From Bugula neritina (taxonomy: Eukaryota > Bryozoa > Gymnolaemata > Cheilostomatida > Bugulidae): a stretch of DNA of 64,000 bases. Made by a program: the position numbers and the translations under genes. The stretch lies in NCBI GenBank assembly GCA_964035545.1, contig OZ037769.1:16931633-16995632 (forward strand). The letters run 5' to 3'. The stretch's first letter is position 1, and each line of letters begins with the position of its first letter. The notes under the pieces were generated by a model. The model was not told where the DNA came from. It did not search any database and worked only from the letters and a program-made list of their open reading frames with translations. Positions 23,271 through 35,297 of this stretch are shown in pieces.

Positions 23271-26200
23271 CAAGCAACAATTGAGTTCAACAGAAAAATT
23301 CAAGTTGTTTTGCAGTCGAAGTATTCAAGACAAAAGTTAGTTAAACCTTCTAAATTTTTTAGCTAAACCATAAAAAAGTTGCCATACTGATGGAGCTATT
23401 GGTTGGATCTGTAGTGACATAGAAGCAAACCTTTTCTATATTCTAAGAAGCTATTTGATATATGTTCAATTTCTTTTAATTTAACACTTTTTCACAAAGT
23501 TACAAATGCTGTTGTACGCGATTAAATTTGAAAACATTCTAGTACTTCTGTGAATCTATAACTGTATAAGTGACTAAAGATAATAGACAATCACTATCAG
23601 GAGTAGAAGATTTTTAAGAAGTTAAAGATATCAGTTTGTAGCAACTTTTACTTGTTTTAAATCAAACTGCCAATAGAAATCAAAGGGTTTGCTTAGAGAG
23701 ATAAGCACGTATCTTATTTCATAGTCTACTCTGTTGCTCTATTTGTTTAGATGCGTTTCATGCAATATTCCAGAGTGCAGCTATTTTTGAAGACAGCTGA
23801 AAGACTGTTATTATTCTAAGATAAAATAATATAACTTGTATGTTGCTACAGCCTCGCACTATCTCCGAATTTATTAATTGGAGCAAACAAAAATGATAAC
23901 CAGAAAACCACAGGGCCCTCATTAGACGCCTTGCATCTTCACAAATATTGTGATAGATGAGAAAGTTGACTGCAAGTTTAAGTGTAATAATACGAGGCCA
24001 ATTAGTTGGTGGTTAGAAGTGTGGACTTCAAGTGTTTAAATAAAACAGTATTAAAAAGTAAACATTGAATAATTAATTAGTGGTGATCAGTCATTAGTAG
24101 ACAGTCCTGGACAATTACTAGGTGATTAACTTGGCAACATTCACTAAATGGCTTTGCAATACCTTCTGTTTATTTTCACTGCATTTAGCTCATTGTAACT
24201 AAACATTATTTTATTTCTTTCTCTAGAAGAAGCAGAAAACAAGTAGCAGACAAATAAAAGCAAATTAATTAAATTCAAGATTTTGGAAATATTCAAGATT
24301 CAGGAGCTTTTTTAAAGCCAAAGTATATGGTAGCCTCTATAAAATCAGTTTTTGAATGGAAATTGTTCAACAAAACTTGTAGCTAATGTTTAATCGAGTA
24401 AATATTTTGAATTCACAGCTAATTTTACTCAGTTATTTTCAAGAGAGTGTATGAGTAAAGGGGTGGATACTGAGTGGGAGTGGATAGAGAGTAGGGGTGG
24501 ATGAGTTATCTAGGACAACGGGCCAGAAACCTAAATTGAACTTCCAATTTTTTACTCTGACAAAATGTTGGATCTCCTTCTACTTTTGAGAAACTAAAGC
24601 CACGTTAAGACAAGTTGTTTTTTGTCGGCTTCAATAGAAAAAAAGTTGTTATTTCAAGTGTCTGAAGTATTATTTTTCTTAGAGGCCGGGAGTTATGTCA
24701 TCTAGTACTGGGGGAGTGAATCACTACCCACCCTTTGTCTGTGTTCATCTCAGGTTAATTCACAGCACCAACAAAATAATGCAAAGTTAAACGACCACAA
24801 TGTAACTATTGAATGTTTTTTAGACTTTCTAGAATTATTTCATCTCCAGGGACGCTACCTGACTAGAAAGAAGCAGTTGGAGTATATCGGCAAAGTATTT
24901 TACAGCATTCAGTACCAATTTGCTTAACTTTATACACAAACAGTTGGCATTGAAGTATGTATAATATACTATAATATATATTATATAATTATTATATATA
25001 GTATTAAACGATGTTATATAATATATAGAATATATAATATACTGTATACTGTGGCATGGTTTAAATCAATTTGTAAGCTATTTTCATATAACTTCATGGG
25101 CTGTCATATGGCATCAATATTTATTATCAAAAGCTGATAATTATTGATAATATTGATATAAAATAAAACTATTGTCAACAAACAATTAATGAAGTGCTGC
25201 ATTATCATTCCTCACATGCTAAAGAGTTAATACAGGTAGAATAAAATTTAGAACATAACCACAAAGTCTTGAAATAGTCAAGTTTTTTTCTACTACAAGC
25301 TGGGATATCAGCTGGATACGCTCCTATATTTATAAATTCTAAGTTAAAAGAGCCACCACACTTGGTAAAGCTGACGCACTTTATTCTCATCAAATTCCCT
25401 CTGGACTGATTGTATAAACAACGCAGCATAAAACTTTGTTGTTTTTTTCAAAAATATGTAATTACTTTTATTTATTAAAAGCACTCTAGGGTCATCAGAA
25501 AATTTGTAACATGTCACTCTATGTATCAATGTCACACTGTGCTCCTGATGGTGATAAAGCACGGTTTATTGAATATAAATTGTAAACACATAAATACTTA
25601 AGTAAGTTTGCTTTTCAACTTTGGGATTCAGGAATTCAGAAACTGATACTGAGTTGAAAAAACAATGACGACAAATTACCATCTTCAAATTTCTTTTATC
25701 TTTAGACAGACACTTACGGTTTAGCCAATGAACTATACAACGAGACACCAAATTGCAAAGGCATGATATTTATAAAACTTTAGGCTTTAAAGCAAATAAT
25801 ATTAGCAAGCTCATAGCTAACAAAATAAATCTACATAATAAATTTACCTTTTCTACCTTTAGTAAGAATTTAGGAACTCCTTGTTGAAATTTCAGACCGT
25901 CTTTATCTCGTCAAATATAATGCTATCCAAAACCAAGAGATTAAACTTTCTCTCTCTTCATCTATCAGACAACTTACATAAGATTATTTGGGAGAGTGTT
26001 AATGGATTCCTCGGCCTGTAATATACACTAGCAACCTTTTCGGACCCAACGCTGTGTAACATTAGCTGTATAATCCTAACGCACTTCAACTCATGGCCAA
26101 AATTGTAAGTGGGCGGAGCTTAAAGCATAGACCAAAGTTTGTTGTCTGAAATAACACAGGTGAGGGGCAGCTGCTTGCTCCCCCCCACCTTCGTGGCTAA

Positions 26201-29200
26201 AGATTCTTGCAATTGAAAGTATTGTTACATTCGAAACCTAAAGAATGGCATGAAAGAATTGAAAAGAAGTTTTAAATCTGATATAAGAAGAGAATAGATT
26301 CCATAGATAGTATCCGGCTACTGTCTATATTCTAATCCTAGATAAATCTTAGCCCAGAAACCTAGTGAAATGTGAGGAGACAGGGCTATTCCTTTGCTGC
26401 CATCATAATCAAAGGACAGCAAGTAGGTTTCATAAGATAATATTTTCTATTATTCTCTGGAGTAGAGTACAGCATGCAACTTTCATATGACTTCACAGCT
26501 GTATTACATAATGCAATATTTGGAATTCCCGATTGCATAATATTTGGAAAACGCCAAATATATGTGAAAATTCTAGAAAAATTGCTATGATGGCAGAAAA
26601 CCGAACTGAAAGCCAGAAAGTGGAGAAGCCTGCAGCACCTTGCAACAGCAATTAATTTTAATGTCATGATGCATATGACACATGCTGCAGGTGTGTTCTT
26701 TGTGATTTGTCATCGCTAAAATATTCATATTCGCAGCTATTAGTATTTCCAGGGGATAGCATTTGATTAAATCATACGTCAGCCTGTCGCAAACATCCTT
26801 CTGTTCGTTATTAATAGCAAGCTTACGTCTGAGGTCTGCTGTGTGTCTTTATTCCCTCTACTTCCATCTTTATTGTTAACAAATCAACAGGTGGTCCCAC
26901 TTATTACAAAGTCAGACTATATCCCAAGTAAATAGTTGTAACTACAATTAGTGTGTTCTAGTTGCATCATCTATCAGTATTAGTTGCGTGACTATTGTTT
27001 GAATATTGATGCGTATTAATTTTAAACCTGATAGATGAGTCATTAAAGATATAAATAGCACTGGAGGAATTTAATGGAGGATAGAGTATAACTCCTAAAA
27101 TACTACAACCTATAGCTTCTTGATTTTTATTAAATCTTCAAGACTGCCCATTTATTGAATACAAATATTCATATATTTTTCTAATTTTTAGCAAATCCAA
27201 TGCTACAAAATCTGAGAGCAATTAAAAACCTCTGCCCCAAGTTATTTAGACATTATATCGCAATCTGATATAGCTCAACTGTCTCCAACAGTGATGTAGA
27301 AAGTGCTACACATAACTGTTTCTGGAATGCACTAAATTAATTCATCTCTTCTGCTGCCCCGTGCACGCTGACTTCTTGCACACCCCCAGCAGCAGTCTAT
27401 TCTTTGTGTTTGTTTAGCTGTTGTTATACAAAGTAATTCAATCAAACAGTTATGGAAATATGACTTCAAACATGAAACAATTAAACAATTAAATAAAAGT
27501 GGATCATCTATCCACTCTCTCAACAGGGGCTCAGTCAACCAGCTCAGTGGTGTTGATCAACACTTCACTCACAGTCATCCCTTTTATATAATCCAAGATT
27601 GTTCACTTCATAGTGGGCTGGAAAGGCTTTAATTCATGAGTGTGCAACTCCTTTAGCTCAAATGTTTATGTGAATACAGACTCAGATCATGCCTCAGGGC
27701 TGTTATTGTTCTAGTGGGTATAAGAAGGAGTCTGTGACTTGCCTATAGTATCAGCTGAGGGTCTGAGTCCTAGGTGTGAACAGCAATAGGAGGGCATTTA
27801 CTCACAATCACAAGAATTGTCTCCACATTGCAAGCACATATCAGTAATGTAGTAGAATAATTCACTCCCTTCTCTAAGCTTATATCAAGAGTAGCTTTAC
27901 TTATTATTAAAACTAGTTGGTCTCTTTTAGTACCTTGGATAAAAATTCACAAAATTGGAAAATCTAATTTCTAGAATAACAACAGCCCCCAGTTTCTGTC
28001 TGGTGCATGTCACATGACATTTAGCTGTTGATAAAAATGTTTGTTTACATAACAAAGTTAATCTATTTAGAAATAAGTTTTGGTAGTAAATTATAAATTA
28101 ATTTCATTTTGACATGTATACGGAATAATATAATTAACACTTGCTGCTTATTCTACTATTCTTACGTTTCCTTTGATGTATTAGACTAATTAGAGTTACC
28201 AAATTCTTTCTCTACTTGCAATTATATAAAGATTAATTATACCGAAAAGATATATCTGATATACATCAATACACACAATCTGAAGGGAAGATAACTCCAT
28301 GTTTTCAGATGCAACATTAAATGGCATGTGGTGTTAGAGAATTGAAAGGACAACTCCACTCTAGAAAAAAGTAAGTTTGATATGACATTCCTGGCAGACA
28401 CTTTGGACAATAACCCCACTGAACGAATATACAATTATTATCATGTGGTTCATAATACAGTTGCTTTTAATTACAAATAAGAAGATAACTTCTAAAATAT
28501 CCTTTAGCAAAATGTGAAAAGGCAAGTTTAAGGAGTTGTCTGTCCTGCAACATGCATAATATAGTATAGCGTTGTATTCTTGCCTCTAATAAGTGTTAGT
28601 TGTCAATTTGTTATTGTAGCTTCACCACCAACTGAACTTAGAGTATACTGCTGTTAAAAAATGGCTTTATTGTCACTATTGACTACTGTAATAACTTTTG
28701 CATTCTTAGTGGTGTAGACTCTTCAATATTTGTATTTCTTCATATAATAATATACTAAAATAATATGCTATTTTAAACATAGTATATTACGTTATATTAC
28801 AACATATTATCATGTTGTAATATATAACATAATATAATAATATAAAGTATTATAATATCAGTATGGTGTAATTTTTTACCCTACAATATTATGTACTATA
28901 TCATAACATATAAATGTTACAATTTACATTACTATGAAACATTAGTACAATAATTTTGTTGTAATATTTTCATATCATGATAATATGTTGTCATATTATA
29001 TTTCAACAAGCCTACTTTGATAGACTCATGGATAATAAAATATATTTGCTATAAATGTTTGGTTTAAAAATGTAATACCATGTTTTGTTGGAGGTTTTAT
29101 TTTAAGCATACAGTGTGTGTTGAGACACCCTGGAAGATGAATACAGGTATAACCACCAGATCTATAAACCAAACACTACACCAAATAATCTACTAACAGA

Positions 29201-29889
29201 AATATAGTAGAGACAATGGACATAGAAACTGTGAAGTGTTCACTTAGCAAACACTGAGACTCAGTAGGCCTACACACTATAAACTGGCCAGTTCTACTTT
29301 GTGGTAGATTAACAGCAAATTATTGACAACGTTCAGTTAACTTGTGAAGAATTGGCAGTGAGTTAAAGGTATTTGCAGTTATAACAACTGCAGGGGTCAT
29401 TAGTAATTTCTACACTTGCATGGAAGTCGAAGATAGGTATTATAGAAATGTATAATCACATAAATAAACTAATAAATATAGCAAGTTCTTATACAAGATT
29501 TTGTATTTTCAATATTTTTCCTCTATTGTATATAATTATTTTTAAAGTAATCCAGAATAAAATACTATAACATGAATTATTATGGAACATTATCTGTTCT
29601 AAAATATAATATTATATAGTTTATGGTCTAAACTTGCTGTAGGAATTTGCAAATGATTTTAGGTAAAAGTAACACAGGTAAAAACGGCACAGGTAATACT
29701 TGCACAAATGGAAAAGTAGGTAAAAATGGTGCACTGATGTTAAATTTTCCCAAATTCCAAACCCCAACCCCACCATTCCAAATCCCAACCCCACCCCAAA
29801 CCCTAATATTGCAAATATGCCCTTTTATGTAGACAAGTTCCATCTATATATGAAGGGCCACAGTCTACCCAGTTTAGAAGTATTTCAAG

Positions 29890-29930
29890 GATGGTTTGGT
29901 AGGTTTGACACTGTCCCCTACCAAACCATC
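29890..29930. repeat. 14-bp perfect inverted repeat (hairpin)
   Basis: gatggtttggtagg at 29890-29903 and cctaccaaaccatc at 29917-29930 are exact reverse complements around a 13-base loop. It is not next to any coding region, so a transcript terminator role is unlikely in a eukaryote. It could be a relic of a foldback element or a hairpin in an unannotated transcript. Confidence 0.85.
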
Positions 29931-30654
29931 TAAATCCAGAGTGCCCAAGGCTAAAATATACGTAGGCTATATCTGATAGCATTTTCTCCAAATTCTTGGC
30001 AAATATTATTTACTACTGTTCATAGTCAAAGTTTACATTCCTACAGATTAGATTTATGAAGCAAGAGCATATAAATCTAAGCGATTTGAAGAAATTTTCA
30101 ATTTAAGCAGATAATATCTCAAGCGTTACGCCCGTATCATGTTACCATAGAAACTAAAGAGGGTGGAAGATTCATCCCTCACATGAATAGATCTAAATGA
30201 AGATGTATTACAAGAAACTCTAATATAAGTGTTTTCCTACTTCAGTTTCCAATTATTCTCTAAATATATTATTTAGTAATTAACAAGACTAATAGTTGAA
30301 TAAATTTGAAAATAATGAGTAATTGAATTATAGAAATGTCAATAAATGTGTAGCATGTGATGTATTACATAGCGTGGCACCTTATTACTTGAGTCACCTT
30401 AATGGGTAATTTGTGATAAGCTCAACAAGTATTCGGTAGAGCACAAGCTAAACAAACATTCTGGTGGTTATCAAGTGCTACTCAAGAGCAGTAAACTGTA
30501 TGCATTGAGAGATTTGGGGTTTGCTTAGGCTTTAACTTCAGTACATATACTTACTCTGTTTGATTAGATGCTACCTTGATGCGTTAGGGTATATATAGGG
30601 GTGTCACTTGGTTTAGGACTTTAGGGGCTTTCTATGAGTAAAATGTAGTAATTT

Positions 30655-31095
30655 TGTAGAGGTAGCTTTGGTAATGTAGAGATAATGTAGAGGTAGTGTA
30701 GGGGTAATGTAGGGGTAATGTAGGGGTGGTGTAGGGGTGGTGTAGGGGTAATGTGGGGGTAATGTAGGGGTGGTGTAGGGGTGGTGTAGGGGTAATGTGG
30801 GGGTAATGTAGGGGTGGTGTAGGGGTAATGTGGGGGTAATGTAGGGGTGGTGTAGGGGTAATGTGGGGGTAATGTAGGGGTGGTGTAGGGGTAATGTGGG
30901 GGTAATGTAGGGGTGGTGTAGGGGTAATGTGGGGGTAATGTAGAAGTAATGTAGAGGTAATGTAGAGGTAGTGTAGAGGTAGTGTAGAGGTAATGTAGAG
31001 GTAATATAGAGGTAGTGTAGGGGTAATGTAAGGGTAATGTAGAGGTGATATAGGGGTAATGTAGGGGTGGCGTAGAGATAATGTAGGGGTGTGGG
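30655..31095. repeat. 10-bp G-rich minisatellite, over 40 copies
   Basis: Array of 10-bp units alternating taatgtaggg and ggtgtagggg types, with a higher-order pattern of about 40-50 bp in the middle. Two overlapping minus-strand open frames of 175-180 codons are artefacts of the array (runs of TLPLHYPYITP). The plus strand has a G4 run nearly every 10 bases. Confidence 0.95.
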
Positions 31096-32425
31096 GAGGA
31101 GAATGTTAAAGTATGAGACTGCAGAGGGGTGTGAGAACAACTCAACATAAAACACAGCTTGGTATTTCTGTGGTTTGTGTTAAGTTACTACCAGCACTTC
31201 CCATATGATTGGACAGTTTAAGACTGGCTAGTTCCTACCAGCATAAGGACAGAGTATCAGACTAAGAGAGCAAAGGTTCTACACTGTAGACCAAGTTCCT
31301 TACATATTGCACAAAACACTAGTACATATTGGTTAGGATTATCAAATCTCCCATCTTCCTGTGTGTTGGTTAGAATATATTATAGGAATTTACATTTTCA
31401 TAATCGCAAACAATGCATCGTATAACAATAACTTATCACATGCAGTGTGTACTTCTTATAATTATTTCCTCTTATAAAGTATTATACTCTTTGTCATTTT
31501 GTGGTAACCATGCCATAACACCTAACAGCTACACTTTATCAAAAATAATACTGAATAAACTCTAAAGTAAGCCGAACCATTGCCCAGGTGCCATCAATTG
31601 TTTATGTATTTGTACATATTGTTTAGGTGTGGTTTTCATAAATTCCATATTATATGCACTGTTATGTAATATATTCCTATACATCAGAGTGTATTACAAC
31701 ACCAGAGGTCTTTTTATCATTATTGTTCTCAAATATGTTATATTTTTTCACCTCTCTGGTTTTCAAATAATGAGTTGCTACACTTGATAGAGCACACAGC
31801 ATAATATGATTGTTCGTAGCCATTATAGTATATTAATTACTCTGTAACACCTATAGCTGGTAACAGTTTTTCTATTCATTCAAGTTGGTCAGAAGAAATT
31901 TAAAATTGTCAGCAGATTATCAGCTATTCTCTGTTTCAGTGTATGACTCATAGCTTAGATCTGTATGACTCATAGCTAAGACTGGCTCACAATGGAAAAG
32001 TAGAGATATAAATTAAGAATTCTTACAATATTCTTCTATTGAGACTATCTATAGCATACAAATGGATGACACACCATGCGTCTTATAACAAATTATACAA
32101 AATACCCTGATCCCTTTATTTAGAAGATCTGTGATTGCAACTTCACAAATAACTTGGTAAGTACAGAGGTACAAAAAATTTGTAGAACTGCTATTATTAC
32201 AGTACTTTAAAACATTCACTAGCAGCTAGTGAGCACTAGTGTCTACGTATTATAACTGATTCATCCATAAACATAGATAATTCTATCATAAAAATTGTGT
32301 AAATATATAATAAGTGCAGGAAGACACCATAAATAAAGCTTCCTATGACATTACCATCTTTAAGTAAATTAAGAGTTTGATTCGTTGAGTCTATACTGAT
32401 TGTGGATTGATTATGCATGAAGTGG

Positions 32426-33415
32426 CTAAGGACTCTCCTTGATGCCTGAGTTCTCCTTTAGCCTAGCCTGAGACTCTACCTCCTTGTGTTTACCCCCTTC
32501 CTGAGACTGTTTCTTACTAGAGAACTCTAGATATGTGTAGACTACGCTAGCCGCAGCGCTGATATTTAGTCCAATAAAGTTCATCATACTAAACACATAA
32601 TCTCCGCCTATGAACATTCCCAGGTAGGTTATAAAGATATTCTTCATGACGCCAACTATGGTAGTGGTGAGGGCGGAGTTATACTGGGTGCACAGTACGA
32701 CGGAGTAGTTTAGGATAAATCCCATGACGCAGGCGATGACGAACTGGCCGGTAAACAGGAAATCTTCCCAGGGGGCGTGGAGAGCGAGCGAGAAACCATC
32801 TGTATAGAATACGAGAATGCCGGTAGGGATGACCATGAATAGTGAGTTATAGAAAAGAATTCCGTATTTCCCAAGTTTGGTGCCTTGCAACTTCTTCATC
32901 GTATAAACTCCGTTTAGAGCTGTTGCAATGTCACTAATAAACACCATTACATAACCGGGTAGGTTGAACGTCATGTCATACCAGGCAGCAAATATCGCCC
33001 CAAACACCATCATGTAGACTGTGAACTGCATGCTAAGGCTACGACTCTTGCCGAGCAGGATATACTCGAGGAACATAGTCATGAGTATGGAGAATCTACG
33101 TAGCACCGTGAACATAGGCAGGTTCAATCTTTTGGTACTGCCTAGACCGCAGATAATGTTACCGAGATATATTATTGGTAAAGGAAATATCTGATTAGTT
33201 GTATCTAGAGTTAGAGAAGGGAAGTCGACCAACTTGAATAATTTTCCTACTCCTAATATAAGTATAGTAGCTACCATCTGGCCAAATGCCAGAACTTCTG
33301 AGGGGAAAACATATGTAGTGAGAACTAGTTTGTTGATAACAACGATAGCGAATGACGACGCAGCGTAGAATATCGCCGTGGAGACTCGCTGAGCGAGGCT
33401 TGTCAGATTAGTCAT
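32426..33415 (-). CDS. SLC35D1: Nucleotide-sugar transporter, SLC35D1/D2 type
   Basis: Intronless 329-residue multi-pass protein of the drug/metabolite transporter superfamily. SLC35D1/D2 proteins exchange UDP-GlcA, UDP-GalNAc, UDP-GlcNAc or related sugars for UMP across ER/Golgi membranes, feeding proteoglycan and glycan synthesis. About ten hydrophobic segments are visible. Family-diagnostic blocks are RLNLPMFTVLRRFSI (about 94-108), KLGKYGILFYNSLFM, VLCTQYNSALTTTIVG and GGDYVFSMMNFIGLNIS. A charged cytosolic tail closes the protein. The start is the first ATG after an in-frame upstream stop. Vertebrate D1 has a longer N-terminus and many introns, whereas here the CDS is one exon. A good 3' splice site (ttgtattgcag) at 33485-33495 suggests a 5' UTR intron. 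D1 versus D2 cannot be decided from the sequence. Confidence 0.93.
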   Translation of the reverse strand: MTNLTSLAQRVSTAIFYAASSFAIVVINKLVLTTYVFPSEVLAFGQMVATILILGVGKLFKLVDFPSLTLDTTNQIFPLPIIYLGNIICGLGSTKRLNLPMFTVLRRFSILMTMFLEYILLGKSRSLSMQFTVYMMVFGAIFAAWYDMTFNLPGYVMVFISDIATALNGVYTMKKLQGTKLGKYGILFYNSLFMVIPTGILVFYTDGFSLALHAPWEDFLFTGQFVIACVMGFILNYSVVLCTQYNSALTTTIVGVMKNIFITYLGMFIGGDYVFSMMNFIGLNISAAASVVYTYLEFSSKKQSQEGGKHKEVESQARLKENSGIKESP

Positions 33416-33483
33416 TGTCTCCCCTGGAACATAAATTAGATTGTCTCTATGGCAGGTTCAGGGGTAAAGCCCTCTGTTGGTGT

Positions 33484-33495
33484 TCTGCAATACAA
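33484..33495 (-). promoter_or_regulatory. Candidate 5' UTR acceptor of the transporter
   Basis: On the minus strand, cttgtattgcag precedes the ATG by about 70 bases and gives a plausible 5' UTR intron. The UTR between it and the ATG has an in-frame stop and no other in-frame ATG. Confidence 0.4.
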
Positions 33496-33942
33496 GAAGA
33501 TAATGTGTCTCAAGTGCTTGAATAGTAAACCAACATGTCATGTACTTCAAGCAATCTGAACGGTCATGGATTCAAAGCAAATATGAAAATAATGAAATAT
33601 TATCTAAGCAACTTATCAACAAAACAAACTTGGCTAGTTGACAATATATTATGAAGTTAAAAAATTTTCATCAGAGTAAATTAAGCAAAGCCTGAATCTA
33701 TTAATGAGCCAAAATTATGAAATTTATATGATGCAAGTTGTGTATAAGCTTGTGGTTTTAAAAAGATACTCAAAACTAACCTAGTTATTTTACAGTTTAA
33801 TTAATCAATTTACAACATGATAATTACTAATCAATAGGCCTTACACATCTAGAATAAAATGACTTGATTAAAAGTAAATACAACTAAAAAAACACCTGAA
33901 AATTAAATAAATATAGAATATATTATAATCTTAAATCAGTAT

Positions 33943-34170
33943 TAGTATAATACTACTAGTACTAGTAGTACTACTACTAATAGTATTATTTAAAAATAAT
34001 ATCACAATTATTATTAGTAATACTAATAGTTTAATAGTAATACTTAGTATCACTATTATAATTATACTAATACTAATAGTAATAGTAATACTAATAGTAT
34101 TAGTATTACAGTATTACTATTACTATTAGTATTACTATTAGTATTAGTATTACTATTATTACGAATCCCA
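33943..34170. repeat. Imperfect palindrome of TAC/TAG trinucleotides
   Basis: Runs such as actaatagtaatagtaatac are followed by their reverse complement (gtattactattactattagt) across a centre near 34110. It is AT-rich and self-complementary, expected to extrude or to be hard to sequence. Confidence 0.75.
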
Positions 34171-35297
34171 TTTTAACTACACAACGATCATGAAAAATTG
34201 CAAGTATAAATATTATAGATTAAGTATAAGTATTGCTATAGTTATAGTATAAGACTAAAATATTTAGTCTCGTATAGCAATCTTAATCTGAATATTCACC
34301 AACTATCAAGTGAAGATTTGTTTAGTATGTAGCGTTATTATATTGGCAATGCAGTGTCAAGGATTATTCAGAGTTTAAGCGGAAAAGCGTAGGCAAAAAT
34401 AGTAACTGTAGTTTTAATGATTACTTTTTGTTGCAAAACAAATTTCGGACTATTCAAAAGGACGAGGTAACTTTGTCAGACATTCTTTCATTCAATCTCA
34501 TTCTTTTTTGTTAATATAAGTATAAATTTAGTTATTGATAAATGACAAGTGCAACTATAAGTAATTTGACGCTAAGCCTAAAACTAAAAGCAACATGCTT
34601 TGTAGCTTAAATAGTTATTGCACTAAACTTGTCACACCAATAGGTAGACATTTTAAATTGTTTACCCGGAACCACATTCAACTCCATTCATTTTCAAGTT
34701 CCTTTCAGAATCACACCCACTGTCGGTCTCGTGCGCTTGCAGTCGGCGTCGTAAGCAGTTTTGGTCTGGTTCATAACTTAAAGCCTACTAAAAATCTTTA
34801 TGCAAAAACGTGTGTTTCCACTTTCTTATAGTTATTGCCTCGTATTCTGATTCAATCTTATTCTTTGTGCTATCCAGATATTTACAATCATAAAATTAAA
34901 AGTAAATTGTTGTCAAAATGCCTCTGTCAGTATCACTATGCTAGTTTAATAGTGAAATTGCAGTTTAGCATTAAAATACATTGTCACCATATTGCATTGA
35001 GTTTACAAGCTCAGGCTAGAGGTACTCGAGCTACGACACTGATTGAGTTTGATCAAATTAAACCCCATAGGTTTTGGTGGCTATGGAACGAATTTTGAAT
35101 GACTGGCTATTAGGCCTATATTCATATTAGAAAATGATGTTTTGGCATAACTGAGTGCCTTAACCGGTGTAACCTCAGTCAATGAAGTATTTAAGTTCAA
35201 TTAATGAGCAACTTTGAATATACATTCACTGTTTTGCAGCCCGACAAAGCTATTTTCAGCTACTCTCTCTCCTAATCAAACCCGATCACTGAGTACC

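Larger units (their letters stand above)
21938..32425. other. Gene-free interval between collagen and SLC35D
   Basis: About 10.5 kb without a coding region I can support. Open frames here are short, lack conserved motifs and often coincide with repeats. It must contain the collagen promoter and 5' UTR (just above 21937) and the transporter 3' UTR (just below 32426). AT-rich palindromic tracts lie at 24955-25050 and 28740-29000. Confidence 0.5.
33416..35297. other. Head-to-head interval between SLC35D and NPEPPS
   Basis: A 1.9-kb divergent intergenic region. An imperfect palindromic trinucleotide tract (tac/tag units) fills 33943-34170. A patch with more CpG lies at about 34665-34760. A plus-strand acceptor (ttttgcag) ends at 35239, suggesting that NPEPPS has at least one upstream 5' exon. 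Open frames at 34595-35098 show no conserved motif. Confidence 0.5.

Noticed and set aside
22852-23366. Plus-strand frames of 83-162 codons
   Set aside because: Driven by the 22-bp C-rich repeat, with three overlapping frames open at once.
30613-31155. Two overlapping minus-strand frames of 175-180 codons (TLPLHYPYITP repeats)
   Set aside because: Both come from a 10-bp tandem array whose unit length rotates through the frames. No start context or non-repeat coding sequence.
34595-35098. Two plus-strand frames (78 and 87 codons) upstream of NPEPPS as leader exons
   Set aside because: No donor in the required phase 2 was found and there is no recognisable motif.
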